Shown piece after piece: positions 39,155 to 48,915 of a DNA stretch of 64,000 bases (within the stretch, counting starts at the first letter, position 1; each line of letters opens with the position of its first letter). This stretch comes from M3007 sp041392625 (GTDB taxonomy: Bacteria; Bacteroidota; Bacteroidia; Chitinophagales; Saprospiraceae). The notes beneath the pieces were generated by a model. It made no database searches and was not told the DNA's origin. It was given only the letters and a program-made list of their open reading frames with translations. The translations under genes and the position numbers were made by a program. The stretch lies in the NCBI GenBank assembly GCA_041392625.1, contig JAWKLR010000009.1, forward strand, positions 1 to 64,000. Direction: 5' to 3'.

Positions 39155-39232
39155 ATGCTCCATCAAGAAACCAACATGGAAGCAGGAAAATTATCACTAA
39201 CATTTTTGTTAACCAAATCATCTTTAGTATGA
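39155..39232 (+). CDS. Possible 25-residue leader peptide overlapping susC
   Basis: ATG at 39155 opens 25 codons (MLHQETNMEAGKLSLTF... ending SSLV) and stops at TGA 39230-39232, overlapping the susC ATG by the ATGA arrangement. The coupling geometry is suggestive, but a chance ORF of this length is common and there is no homology argument. Confidence 0.2.
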   Translation: MLHQETNMEAGKLSLTFLLTKSSLV

Positions 39233-42200
39233 AGCGTTTACTTACAACCCTCGTTCTGCTGTTTGCAGTGACTAGCCTGGTTATGGCTCAATCACGCACA
39301 GTAGTCGGTACAGTCTCCGGCGATGACGGAGAAGCATTGGTTGGCGCATCCGTCAAGGTTAAAGGCGCACAAGCCGGAGCCCTCACGGATCTCAACGGAA
39401 AATATTCCGTGAATGTGCCATCCGGTTCAAACACACTCGTTTTCACTTACACTGGTTACACCACTCAGGAAATTGAGTTGGGCGCATCCAACGTTGTTGA
39501 CGTTGTGCTCAAGTCTGGCCAGGTATTGGGTGAAGCAGTTGTAACTGCCCTTGGTGTAAGCCGGGATCAAAAATCGCTTGGATACTCTATCCAGGAGGTT
39601 GATGGAGACCAGTTTACTCAGGCTCGCGACAACAACATTGTCAACTCACTATCCGGTAAAATTGCTGGTGTAAACGTAGTGAGTGCCTCCGGTAACGTAG
39701 GTTCTTCTTCTCGTATTACCATCCGTGGTAACACTTCTATCACTGGTAACAACCAGCCACTCTTCGTTGTAAACGGTATTCCAATGGACAATACCGCTCG
39801 CGGATGGGACAGCGGTTCCGGTGCACAGTATGGTGGTGTTGACTTCGGTAACGCCATTCAGGACATCAACCCAGACGATATCCAGTCTGTAACGGTACTG
39901 AAAGGCCCTAACGCATCTGCATTGTACGGATCTCGTGGTGCAAATGGTGTTATCCTTATTACAACTAAAACAGGTAAAGGTGCCTCTAAAGGTCTTGGTG
40001 TTACATACACTGGTGACATTGGCTTCTCTACTCCTTTCCGTCTTCCTGACTACCAGAACAAATTTGGTCAGGGTGTAGGCTTCCAGTTCAACTATGTTGA
40101 CGGTTTTGGTGGCGGTCTGTATGACGGTGTGGATGAAAGCTGGGGTCCTTCTTTTGACTCTGCTATCAACGGTGCTGACGGCATCGACAACGACGGCGAC
40201 GGCGATGTTGACGAAGCTGGCGAAGGCGACCTGATCAACCAGTTTACTGGCCAGAACATGCCTTGGGTAGCTCGCCCTGATAATATCCGCAATGCATTCG
40301 ACACCGGTATCAGCTTCTCTAACAGCGTAGCGATCACTGCTGGTGGCGATAAGTCTCACGGACGTTTCTCTTTCACCAACCTCGATCAGAAAGGTATGGT
40401 TCCAAACACCGACCTGCGTCGGAACACATTCAACCTCGGCTTTGGCATGAACATGAGCGAGCGTTTGACTTTGGACGGAAACGTAACGTACACTGCAACT
40501 CGTTCTGATAACCGTCCCGGTGTTGGTTATGACGGTGACAACATCCTTCAGCAGTCTATCTGGGCTGGCCGTCAGGTTGACTGGCAGTACCTGCGCGACA
40601 ACTACGATCAGCGGGATGCCGCCGGAAACATTGTAAACTGGAACCACAACTACCAGAACAACCCATTCTTTACACTGTACAACAACACCAAGCCTCAGCG
40701 TCGTGACCGTACCAACGGTTTCATCTCTTTGACGTATGAAATCTTGCCTTGGTTGAAAATCATGGGTCGTACAGGTACAGACTACTACTCTGACAACCGT
40801 GAAATCCGCTTTGAGCAGGAAACTAACACCTTCCCGAACGGTCGCTATCAGACACTGGACTACATCTTCCAGGAAACAAACAGCGACGTACTCTTGACTG
40901 CTGACAAGTACTTCTCTGATGCATTCTCTTTGACTGCTACAGTAGGTGCTGTTCGCCGTGACGGACGTTTCTCAGGCAACGAAACTACGGCTTCAGCATT
41001 GGTTGTTCCTGGTTTGTTCAACTTCTCTAATGCAGACGGTGCAATCAACGTCAACCAGTTTACCAACCGCGTACGCGTAAACTCTGTTTTGGGTAGCGTG
41101 TCTTTCGGTTTCTTCAACTGGATTTACCTCGACGCATCTGCTCGTAACGACTGGTCTTCTACACTTCCTGCAGAAAACCGCAGCTACTTCTATCCAGCAG
41201 CAAACTTGAGCTTGGTATTGTCTGAAAAACTCAACATTCCTGGCATCAACTACCTGAAAGTTCGTGGTGGTTACGCACAGTCTGGTAAGGACACCGAGCC
41301 ATATCGTCTGTTGCCTACCTATGCGCCAAACACAACTTGGGGTGGCGTTCCTTCTTACACCATTCCTGGTTCATTGCCTAACAACGCACTGAAGCCAGAA
41401 CGTGCAAATTCTTTGGAAGCTGGTATCGAATTGGCAGCTGCGAACAACCGTGTACGTTTGGATGTAACCTACTACAACACTGACAACATTGACCAGATCA
41501 TTCCTTTGAATGTTTCTACTACAACTGGTTTCTCTAGCCGTTTTGCAAACTCAGGCACCATCAATAACAATGGTATTGAAGTACAGTTTGGCTTGACTCC
41601 AATCAAGACTTCTAACTTCCAGTGGGATATCGACCTGAACTGGGCAAAGAACAACTCTGAAGTGAAAGACCTTCCTGGTGACGTAACTGAAATTACACTG
41701 AACACCAACTGGGGCCTCCGTCTTGTTGCCCGCGAAGGTGAGCCTTACGGAACACTCGTTGGTCGCCGTATCAAGCGTACTGATGATGGAACTATGATTG
41801 TAGATGCAAACGGATATCCTATACAGGATACTGATGAAAATGGAAACAATGACAACTTCAATTTGGGTACTATTACTCCGGATTGGGTAGGTGGTCTTCG
41901 CAACACATTTACGTACAAGAACATCTCTGTAAGTGCACTGATTGATGCACGCCAGGGTTCTGACATCTTCTCTATGACCTACATCTTTGGTCGTTACGCA
42001 GGTGTTTTGGAAGAGTCTCTTGAAGGACGTGAAACTGTAGATCAGATCCAGAACGGTTACAACTACGGTGGTGTAGTTGACAATGGTGACGGAACATACT
42101 CTCCAAACGAAGCATTGTTGGATGCTGAAACATGGAATGCTTACCTGTACGCTCGTCGTCACGACCGTGGTGTATTCGATGCTTCTTTCATCAAGTTGCG

Positions 42201-42426
42201 TGAAGTTACTGTTGGTTTTGAATTCCCATCTGCATGGTTCCAGAACTCTCCAATCGGGGGCTTGAGCCTTTCTGCATATGGTCGCAACCTCGCTCTATTG
42301 AAGTCTAATGTACCTCACATCGATCCAGAAACTGCATTCGATGCTTCAAATGCAATGCAGGGAATCGAGTTTGGTCAGTTGCCTTCTGCTCGTACAATGG
42401 GTCTGACGCTCCGCGCCAACTTCTAA
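39229..42426 (+). CDS. susC: SusC/RagA family TonB-linked outer-membrane transporter
   Basis: 1065 residues. Signal peptide (1-20, LVMAQ), a carboxypeptidase-like beta domain (about 22-95; VVGTVSGDDGEALVGASVKVKGAQAG), a TonB-box region (GEAVVTALGVSRDQKSLGYSIQEV), a plug (IAGVNVVSASGNVGSSSRITIRGNTSI; NASALYGSRGANGVILITTK) and a C-terminal 22-strand barrel ending in an aromatic (LTLRANF). It imports an oligomeric nutrient with the SusD partner next door. Arg is mostly CGT/CGC and Gly GGT, suggesting high expression. No glycosidase, protease or regulator sits next to it to reveal the substrate. Confidence 0.93.
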   Translation: MKRLLTTLVLLFAVTSLVMAQSRTVVGTVSGDDGEALVGASVKVKGAQAGALTDLNGKYSVNVPSGSNTLVFTYTGYTTQEIELGASNVVDVVLKSGQVLGEAVVTALGVSRDQKSLGYSIQEVDGDQFTQARDNNIVNSLSGKIAGVNVVSASGNVGSSSRITIRGNTSITGNNQPLFVVNGIPMDNTARGWDSGSGAQYGGVDFGNAIQDINPDDIQSVTVLKGPNASALYGSRGANGVILITTKTGKGASKGLGVTYTGDIGFSTPFRLPDYQNKFGQGVGFQFNYVDGFGGGLYDGVDESWGPSFDSAINGADGIDNDGDGDVDEAGEGDLINQFTGQNMPWVARPDNIRNAFDTGISFSNSVAITAGGDKSHGRFSFTNLDQKGMVPNTDLRRNTFNLGFGMNMSERLTLDGNVTYTATRSDNRPGVGYDGDNILQQSIWAGRQVDWQYLRDNYDQRDAAGNIVNWNHNYQNNPFFTLYNNTKPQRRDRTNGFISLTYEILPWLKIMGRTGTDYYSDNREIRFEQETNTFPNGRYQTLDYIFQETNSDVLLTADKYFSDAFSLTATVGAVRRDGRFSGNETTASALVVPGLFNFSNADGAINVNQFTNRVRVNSVLGSVSFGFFNWIYLDASARNDWSSTLPAENRSYFYPAANLSLVLSEKLNIPGINYLKVRGGYAQSGKDTEPYRLLPTYAPNTTWGGVPSYTIPGSLPNNALKPERANSLEAGIELAAANNRVRLDVTYYNTDNIDQIIPLNVSTTTGFSSRFANSGTINNNGIEVQFGLTPIKTSNFQWDIDLNWAKNNSEVKDLPGDVTEITLNTNWGLRLVAREGEPYGTLVGRRIKRTDDGTMIVDANGYPIQDTDENGNNDNFNLGTITPDWVGGLRNTFTYKNISVSALIDARQGSDIFSMTYIFGRYAGVLEESLEGRETVDQIQNGYNYGGVVDNGDGTYSPNEALLDAETWNAYLYARRHDRGVFDASFIKLREVTVGFEFPSAWFQNSPIGGLSLSAYGRNLALLKSNVPHIDPETAFDASNAMQGIEFGQLPSARTMGLTLRANF

Positions 42427-42461
42427 ACCAAAGTACCTCAATTTATTAAACAATAAGTATT

Positions 42462-43862
42462 ATGAAAAATATTAAAATCTGGCTGATGGTCCTGCTGGTA
42501 TCCCTGGCAGGAGTTGGCTGTGAAAAAGATTTCGATGAAATCAATACCAACCCAAACCGTCCTGAGGACGTGCCGTTGACAAACGTATTGCTTTCTTCTA
42601 TTTCTCAAGGCGTACGCCGTACACATGGTGCTAGCATGAACATGACCTATGGTGGTCTGTGGGCACAGCACTATGCTAAAATTCAGTACATCGACGAAGA
42701 CTGGTACGCATACCGTCCAGATGCATTTACCACACACTGGGATGCATTGTATGCAGGTCCTCTTGCTGACCTTGAGAACATCATTGCCAAAGCAGACAAC
42801 CCAAGCAACATGCTGGCTGCTGCAATGACAATGAAAGCGTACTACTTCTCCATCATCACCGATGCATGGGGAATGGTTCCTTACTCTGAAGCTTTGAGCG
42901 TTGATCGCACTACTACTCCAGTTTATGACGAGCAGTCTGCAATCTATGCAGATCTGGTTGCTCAGTTGAAGATTGCTGCGGACATGTTCGGCCAATCCGA
43001 CGACCTGGGTGCTGGCGACATTATCTATAATGGCAACACCGCTATGTGGAAGAAATTCGCTAACTCACTCCGTGCTCGCTTGCTCAACCGCGGTGCAAAT
43101 GCAAACCCTGCCTTTGCTACTGAACTGGCTTCTTTGCTCAGTGATCCAACTGCATTGATCAACAGCAACAGTGAAAATGCATTCATCACTTACCCGGATG
43201 CAACTCCAGCGAATTCCAACCCATTGTACAGCAACCGTCACAATGACGGACGAAATGACCACGCGGTTTCTGAGACCCTGGTGAACGCTATGGCCGGAGA
43301 CCCTCGTCTTCCAGTTTATGCTGATGTAAATAATGCTGGCCAATATGTTGGTCAACCTAATGGTGCACTCAGTGAACCATCTCCATTTACCATCGTTTCT
43401 CAAATTGGAACAGCATTCCGTGATGATCCTGCAGCCCCATCATTCCTGATGACGTATGCAGAAGTATTGTTTATCCGCAGCGAAGCTGCTGGATTTGACA
43501 AGACCCTGTACACGCAGGCAATCAATGCTTCCTGTGCACAGCATGGCGTTTCTGCAGATCAGGCATTCCTGGATGCTACTTCCGCTGCGTTTGACGCAGG
43601 TGCTGCTGAAGCGGTTGGTGATCAAAAATGGATTGCACTTTTCGGTGACGGATGCGAAGCATTCACTGAATACCGCCGTACCGGATTCCCTACTGCTATC
43701 GTAGAAGTTCCTGGATCAAACTACCCAGGTCAAGGTGTACCTACTCGTTTCGCTTACCCAACTAGCGAATCAGGAAACAACCTTGCTAACCTGAATGCTG
43801 CGATCTCTGCTCAGAACATCACTGACGGTATCTTTAGCGACAAAATGTGGTGGGCTAACTAA
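42462..43862 (+). CDS. susD: SusD/RagB-like nutrient-binding outer-membrane lipoprotein
   Basis: 466 residues. The lipoprotein signal ends LAGVGCEKDFDEINTNPN, so Cys 20 is lipidated, followed by the usual SusD opening. Helical TPR-like scaffold segments (MLAAAMTMKAYYFSIITDAWGMVPYSEAL) and FLMTYAEVLFIRSEAA mark the SusD-like type common next to peptide or small-oligomer transporters. It caps the SusC barrel from outside. It starts 35 bases after susC and ends at a strong terminator, closing a two-gene operon. Confidence 0.92.
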   Translation: MKNIKIWLMVLLVSLAGVGCEKDFDEINTNPNRPEDVPLTNVLLSSISQGVRRTHGASMNMTYGGLWAQHYAKIQYIDEDWYAYRPDAFTTHWDALYAGPLADLENIIAKADNPSNMLAAAMTMKAYYFSIITDAWGMVPYSEALSVDRTTTPVYDEQSAIYADLVAQLKIAADMFGQSDDLGAGDIIYNGNTAMWKKFANSLRARLLNRGANANPAFATELASLLSDPTALINSNSENAFITYPDATPANSNPLYSNRHNDGRNDHAVSETLVNAMAGDPRLPVYADVNNAGQYVGQPNGALSEPSPFTIVSQIGTAFRDDPAAPSFLMTYAEVLFIRSEAAGFDKTLYTQAINASCAQHGVSADQAFLDATSAAFDAGAAEAVGDQKWIALFGDGCEAFTEYRRTGFPTAIVEVPGSNYPGQGVPTRFAYPTSESGNNLANLNAAISAQNITDGIFSDKMWWAN

Positions 43863-43887
43863 TTTAGCTCCCATCTGAATAGATTTT

Positions 43888-43914
43888 GGCCGCCCTGGAC
43901 TTTCCGGGGCGGCC
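43888..43914 (+). terminator. Intrinsic terminator of the susCD operon
   Basis: Stem GGCCGCCCTGG/CCGGGGCGGCC (one wobble), 5-base loop, then TTTTTTATT. Confidence 0.88.
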
Positions 43915-43969
43915 TTTTTTATTCTACAAATTCAAGTCCACTACACACGCAATTAAGATCTTGATTAAA

Positions 43970-43977
43970 TATTTTTG
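43970..43977 (+). promoter_or_regulatory. Promoter -7 box upstream of the PstS-like operon
   Basis: TATTTTTG matches the -7 consensus, ~100 bases before the small membrane protein start and just after the susCD terminator, indicating an independent transcript. Confidence 0.4.
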
Positions 43978-44081
43978 CACCAAAGTGAACCTTTTTTGCA
44001 TCTTACCTTTATAGGAGTACTGATTGGTACTTGCCCAGCCAGGTCCTGACACAACGTTATTCTATCAGAAAAGCACAACCA

Positions 44082-44321
44082 ATGCAGCAATCAGAAAAAC
44101 CCAATACCCACGAACGAATCAAACAAAAAACCGGTCTGAGGTCTCCAATGTTTATCTTTGGTGGCTTTATGACCTTATTCTATCTTGGACTTGGAACAGC
44201 CATTCTGGTCAACAAATCGTTTCTTCAGGGAATCCCCGTTGATTTCAGAAGTATCTTTGCCATCCTACTCATTATTTATGGCCTATACAGAGGCTACCGC
44301 ATTTTTGCAGACAACCGCTAA
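44082..44321 (+). CDS. Small membrane protein of unknown function
   Basis: 79 residues from the ATG at 44082 (the frame is open further up without a better start). Two hydrophobic helices (about 24-43 and 54-72; FIFGGFMTLFYLGLGTAILV and IFAILLIIYGLYRGYRIF) flank a short loop. The PstS-like gene starts 12 bases later, so it probably belongs to the same transcript. No known family is recognised. Confidence 0.6.
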   Translation: MQQSEKPNTHERIKQKTGLRSPMFIFGGFMTLFYLGLGTAILVNKSFLQGIPVDFRSIFAILLIIYGLYRGYRIFADNR

Positions 44322-44333
44322 ATTCTTCATATC

Positions 44334-45275
44334 ATGAAACATCTCCTGAAAACGAGTTTGTTCATCACCACCTTTCTTATCCTTGGAGCCTGTAATGAAC
44401 CGACCAACTCCTCCGGGAAAAAACTGGACACTCCAACTACCGGACACATCCAAATCATGGTGGATGAGGGCTATCGGTCTATCGTAGCAAGTGCCATCGA
44501 TGTATTTGATACCATCTACCGACAGGCATCCATTGAAGCCATATTCACTTCAGAAGGAGATGCCTTGAACAATCTATTTAAAGACTCCGTCCAGGTAGTC
44601 GTTATCTCGCGCGATCTTACCCAAGAAGAAATTGATAAATTCTATACACCGCGCGGTTTTAAGCCCGCAATGACTCCCATCGCATACGATGCTGTAGCAT
44701 TCATTCTCAATCCGGAGAATACCGATTCAGTGGTGACAAAAGAGCAACTCAAAAAAATCATGACCGGAGAATTTAAATCCTGGAAAGAACTCAACCCAAG
44801 CTCCAAACTTGGTGCGATCACTGTAGTGTTTGACAACCCGCTTTCCGGCACCGTACGGTATGTCCGCGACTCCATCGCCCACACTGAAAAACTGCCTGAT
44901 TTTGCCTCCGCACTCAAAACCAATGAAGAAGTTATTGACTACGTTGCCAAAAACAAAAATGCAATTGGAATCATCAACGCCAATGTTATTTCTGATACCG
45001 ACGACAAGGGTGCACAGAGTTTCTTAAAGCAAATCAGGTTGTGGAACATTGCTGAAAAGCCCGGAGATGAAGCCTTTGGACCCTATCAGGCCTACCTGGC
45101 TACCAATCAATATCCATATAAAAGAACGGTTTATGTAATCAATGCACAACCACGAAAGGGTCTTGGACTGGGTTTTGCATCCTTTATGGCAGGACCTGCC
45201 GGCCAGACCATCGTACATAAGGATGGACTGCTTTCAGCCAATGCAGTTACCCGACTCATTGAGATTCAACGTTGA
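44334..45275 (+). CDS. PstS-like substrate-binding lipoprotein
   Basis: 313 residues. The signal ends LILGACNEP (lipidated Cys 20). The body is a type-II periplasmic-binding fold of the phosphate-binding superfamily: VVVISRDLTQEEIDKFYTPRGFKPAMTPIAYDAVAFILNPEN and MTGEFKSWKEL with later LSGTVRYVRDSI. The ligand residues differ from classical PstS and no PstCAB permease is near. In Bacteroidota such proteins recur with TPR and TonB/ExbD genes, and the next gene is a TPR protein, so a role in TonB-energised uptake is an alternative. Confidence 0.75.
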   Translation: MKHLLKTSLFITTFLILGACNEPTNSSGKKLDTPTTGHIQIMVDEGYRSIVASAIDVFDTIYRQASIEAIFTSEGDALNNLFKDSVQVVVISRDLTQEEIDKFYTPRGFKPAMTPIAYDAVAFILNPENTDSVVTKEQLKKIMTGEFKSWKELNPSSKLGAITVVFDNPLSGTVRYVRDSIAHTEKLPDFASALKTNEEVIDYVAKNKNAIGIINANVISDTDDKGAQSFLKQIRLWNIAEKPGDEAFGPYQAYLATNQYPYKRTVYVINAQPRKGLGLGFASFMAGPAGQTIVHKDGLLSANAVTRLIEIQR

Positions 45276-45485
45276 TCCACCGGGAAGTACAACACACTCA
45301 TTTTATCTTGATTTCATGGAATATTTGCGCAATCTTGATGTTAAAGTTCCATTAAATTCGTTTGAAAAAATGATTTTTCTCAAAATACCGTGTTGTTTTT
45401 ATTCAAAATCAGCGTCTAAAAAGTGATCTTTGCGGCTTCTCAAAAAATTGGGAAGCAGAATTTAATAAAACAAACTATCCAAACA

Positions 45486-47160
45486 ATGACTAATCTGTTG
45501 AAAAGAACACTGTTTCTTCTAGCCGTAGTATATGCACCGCAACTGTTTGCACAATCATACCAGGATGGTATGACTGCCATGCAGTATGCAAAATGGGATG
45601 ATGCGGTCAACATTTTCACATCCGTGACCAAAGCCGATCCGCAAAACCAGGATGCATGGCTTTCTTTGGGTGCTGCCTATATGGCCAAAGGTGACAAAAC
45701 CGGCGCTAAAGCAGCATGCGACGGGCTTCTGCAGAACAACAGCGGCGGTGCTCGCGGTTTCATTGCCAATGCACGTGTAAAAATGATGCAGAACGATATG
45801 GCTGAAGCCGACAAACAGTTGGACAAAGCAACTCGCGCAGGAAAAAAAGATGCAGTGGCTTTCCGCCACATGGGCGAATCGTTCCTGTATGTAGGTGAAA
45901 AAGAAAAACCCAACTTCACCCGTGCTTTGGATTATTTGAAAAAGTCTTACAACATCAACTCCAAAGACTTTAATACCCTGATGACGCTGGGCTTTGCATA
46001 CAAACTGCAAGGCAACGGTGGAGACGCAGCACAGTATTATGAGTTTGCTTCCCTCCAACAGCCCAAAAACCCTATGCCGTATTACCTCACAGGCCGGGTT
46101 TATTACATCGCCAAACTTATGCCTAAAGCCGTTGAGTACTACGACCGCGCCATCGCAGTTGACCCTACCTACGACCGTGCCCTCCGTGCCAAGGCTGAAT
46201 ACCTTTACTTCGACTCAAAAGACTACGAAGAAGCCGTAAAAACATACCGCAACCTCGTAAACAAAGGAGCAAATGTTACCATCGACGACCAGATGGGCTA
46301 TGCAAACACCCTGTTCCTCACCCGCGATTACCCTGGCTGTATTCAGCAGGTAGAAAAAGTTATCAGCATTGACCCAACCAAGACCTATTTGCGCCGTCTG
46401 CTCGGATACTGCTACTTCGAGAACGGTGAGTACCAGAAAGGCCTGGATGTAATGAATGACTACTTTGAAAAAGTGAGCCCGGATAAAATCCTCCCTTCTG
46501 ACTACCTCTATCTGGCAAACCTGAAAATTCAGACAGGTGGCGATACACTCAATGCAATTGAGAACCTCCATACAATGATCGAGATGGACCCAACTCGCTG
46601 GTCTACCTACAAAACCATTGGAGACCTCCATTACAAAATGAAGGATTACTGCTCTGCCAACAAGGCATACAGAATGCGCCTGGATTCACTCGGAGATGAG
46701 ACAACAGCAACTGATTACTACTACATCGGTTTAACTCGCTATTACTGTACAGAAGACAGTGACTCTATTCGGTATTCAAAAGCATTAGCCGCTTTTGCCA
46801 AAGTAGCCGAAATGGCGCCAACCTCGGCCACCGGCTGGGAATGGGCAAGTAAAGCCGCTTCCAAACTGGAACCAGACCTTCAAGCAGATACAACCCAGGC
46901 AGCAGCAGATGCATTTGGTGTAGCACATCCGTATTTCGAGAAATACCTCGAAGTAACTGTAGACGAAACCAAGCAGTCAGTTATTGACAACCGGATTGAT
47001 GCAATGGAGTACTTGTGCTATTACTACTTCGTAAAAGAACAACAACAAAGCCCTGGCAATTATCGAAGATTTGCTTAAAGCAGATCCTGAAAACCCAACA
47101 GGGAATGAGTTGAAAAAAGTGATCACGGGGGAAGAACCCGAGCCCGGTAACGGAAAATAA
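45486..47160 (+). CDS. Secreted tetratricopeptide-repeat protein, frame break near the 3' end
   Basis: Signal peptide (LLAVVYAPQLFAQ, 1-21), then ~12 TPR-like helix pairs to residue ~520 (AWLSLGAAYMAKGDKTGAKAACDGLL; NPMPYYLTGRVYYIAKLMPKAVEYYDRAIAVDPTYDRALRAKAEY). In the raw frame it stops at 47078, but near 47040-47055 one extra base shifts it; the other frame continues ALAIIEDLLKADPENP to a stop at 47160, a typical last TPR, giving ~557 residues. It probably scaffolds an envelope complex with the PstS-like lipoprotein. I prefer the ATG at 45486 over upstream GTG 45423. Confidence 0.82.
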
Positions 47161-47223
47161 CGAATCGGTTGATTCTCTAAGTTAGAGGTGGTTTAAAAGG
47201 TCCGTATCTTTTAATTACCTACA

Positions 47224-47259
47224 TAAAGCCCTGGGTCTGATTAACAGCCCAGGGCTTTA
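47224..47259. terminator. Hairpin between convergent genes
   Basis: A perfect 12-bp stem, TAAAGCCCTGGG/CCCAGGGCTTTA, with a 12-base loop, between the TPR gene and the converging oxidoreductase. The T-tract is weak on both sides. Confidence 0.65.
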
Positions 47260-47281
47260 CATTTATCGGAGCATTTCTATC

Positions 47282-48652
47282 TTATAATTGTACCGATTCG
47301 ACGCGCAAACTCTCCTTACTTTTTTCTGCCATGAAGCCCATTATGTGGCTTTCGATGGAGGCATCAATCGTTGATGTGAGCAAATTGGGATTTTCTTGTG
47401 AAACAGCCTGGATCCAGTCACGTACCAAGCGCCAGTCACCTCCTCCATGACCATCAGTTCCGCTGTTGTCAAACACAGTTTTCTTGCCCGTTTTAAAATC
47501 AGTCAATGTAAAGGTTTGCATATCCCCTACAATATCACCCATGCTTCCCATCACGCGCGTGCGGCGTCCGTGGTAACCGGTGAAGGCTTCCATGGAGAAT
47601 GCTGCGGTGACATCGCCTTCAAATTGCATGGTAGAAACGTAATGATCTTCCTGGTCGTTATCCATCTGATACACACAGCGGCCATAATTAGTCGTGCGCA
47701 ATTGTTCCAAAATAAACTCGCCGTGTTTTGATTTATCCTCCGGAAAATCAAACACATGGGTGTAGGTCCGATCCCGGTAATAAATTTTCAATGCAGAATA
47801 TGGGCATTCCCCTTCTGCAGCACAACCATCGGTACACCGTGCAGTACTTCCTTCAGGGGCATTTTCCTTGCGAAACCACTTGCGCGTTCCCATGGCCACA
47901 ATATTCTTGCAGGGCTTCCCGACAATCCAGCGCAAAATATCCAGGTCGTGACAACTTTTCCCCAGGATAATGGGGGTTGTCTGGGCTTTGTTGTGCCAAT
48001 TACCGCGAACATAAGAATGCGACATGTGGATGTGCTGAATGGGCTCCATGTGCTGGATAGATATCAGTTCCCCGATAGCGCCTCCCTGTACGATTTCGCG
48101 CAGTTTTGCAAAGTAAGGCGCATACCGCAGCACATGGCACACCGCTACGATGCGTCCGGTTTTGTGTGCCATTTCCAGGATGTCGCGACATTCTTGTTCG
48201 GTAGGTGCAATAGGCTTTTCTAAGAGCACATCATATCCCGCTTTAAGAGCAGCCATGCATGGACCATAATGCAAATCATCCGGGGTGGTTATCAAAACAG
48301 CATCTGCAAACTTTGGACGCTGAAAAACATGTTCCCAGGTTACAAACCGATTCTCTTCCGGGATGGCATGTTTTTCGGTATAGCGCTCATTCCGAATTGG
48401 AATAGGCTCCGCAACTCCTACTATATCCAATTCACCCGGATAAGACAGCGCATATCCACCATATACATTGCCTCTTGCTCCGGCGCCAAGTGTAATTGCG
48501 GTAATGGGCTTGTCCAGAGCCGGATAGATATTGGCTGCGTCTTCATCACTCAATGGAGTTCGGGAATCTAATCCGGTTGGGAAACCGGAAAACAAACTGG
48601 CACCAGTGGCCAGCCCAAGGGTTTTAAGGGCTTTTCTTCTTGATATAGGCAT
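47282..48652 (-). CDS. Gfo/Idh/MocA family oxidoreductase with Tat-like signal
   Basis: 456 residues. SRRKALKTLGLATGASLFSG is a twin-arginine-like leader, as in the secreted members of this family. The Rossmann core has TAITLGAGARGNVYGGYA, then DAVLITTPDDLHYGPCMAALKAGYDVLLEKPIAPTEQEC with the EKP catalytic lysine. The C-terminal sheet contains the cysteine-rich CTDGCAAEGECPYSA loop. NAD(P)-dependent oxidation or hydrolysis of a glycoside or sugar is the usual activity; the substrate is not known. Monocistronic. Confidence 0.88.
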   Translation of the reverse strand: MPISRRKALKTLGLATGASLFSGFPTGLDSRTPLSDEDAANIYPALDKPITAITLGAGARGNVYGGYALSYPGELDIVGVAEPIPIRNERYTEKHAIPEENRFVTWEHVFQRPKFADAVLITTPDDLHYGPCMAALKAGYDVLLEKPIAPTEQECRDILEMAHKTGRIVAVCHVLRYAPYFAKLREIVQGGAIGELISIQHMEPIQHIHMSHSYVRGNWHNKAQTTPIILGKSCHDLDILRWIVGKPCKNIVAMGTRKWFRKENAPEGSTARCTDGCAAEGECPYSALKIYYRDRTYTHVFDFPEDKSKHGEFILEQLRTTNYGRCVYQMDNDQEDHYVSTMQFEGDVTAAFSMEAFTGYHGRRTRVMGSMGDIVGDMQTFTLTDFKTGKKTVFDNSGTDGHGGGDWRLVRDWIQAVSQENPNLLTSTIDASIESHIMGFMAEKSKESLRVESVQL

Positions 48653-48852
48653 AATGAAAATCGTTTTGTTCCCACCAAATTACTATTATTTTTGAACACA
48701 CTTACCAATCCCACCAACTGAGCAGATACAATGGAGCAAAACTTGAAACAACGAATCAATGCCAGTCAGAATGAACAGAATACACGACCAATTAACCCGA
48801 TCCAACTTCCAGAAAGAATTAAGTTAATATAAACCTTTTAGCGCAATACCTG

Positions 48853-48860
48853 TATGTTTG
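48853..48860 (+). promoter_or_regulatory. Promoter -7 box of the CHASE2 gene
   Basis: TATGTTTG matches TAnnTTTG, 55 bases upstream of the CHASE2 ATG. Confidence 0.4.
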
Positions 48861-48915
48861 CATAAATCCCTATTTTGCGAGCCTCATTAGGCTCTGACTA
48901 ATTCAAAAAGACTGT

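Larger units (their letters stand above)
38741..39228 (+). promoter_or_regulatory. susC leader region: promoter and two terminator-like hairpins
   Basis: A perfect -7 box, TACCTTTG, lies at 38985-38992, implying transcription from about 38997 and a leader of ~230 nt. Within the leader sit two tandem intrinsic-terminator shapes (39058-39112 and 39113-39138) and a 25-codon ORF whose stop overlaps the susC start. The first half of the region (38741-38980) shows nothing recognisable. Confidence 0.55.
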
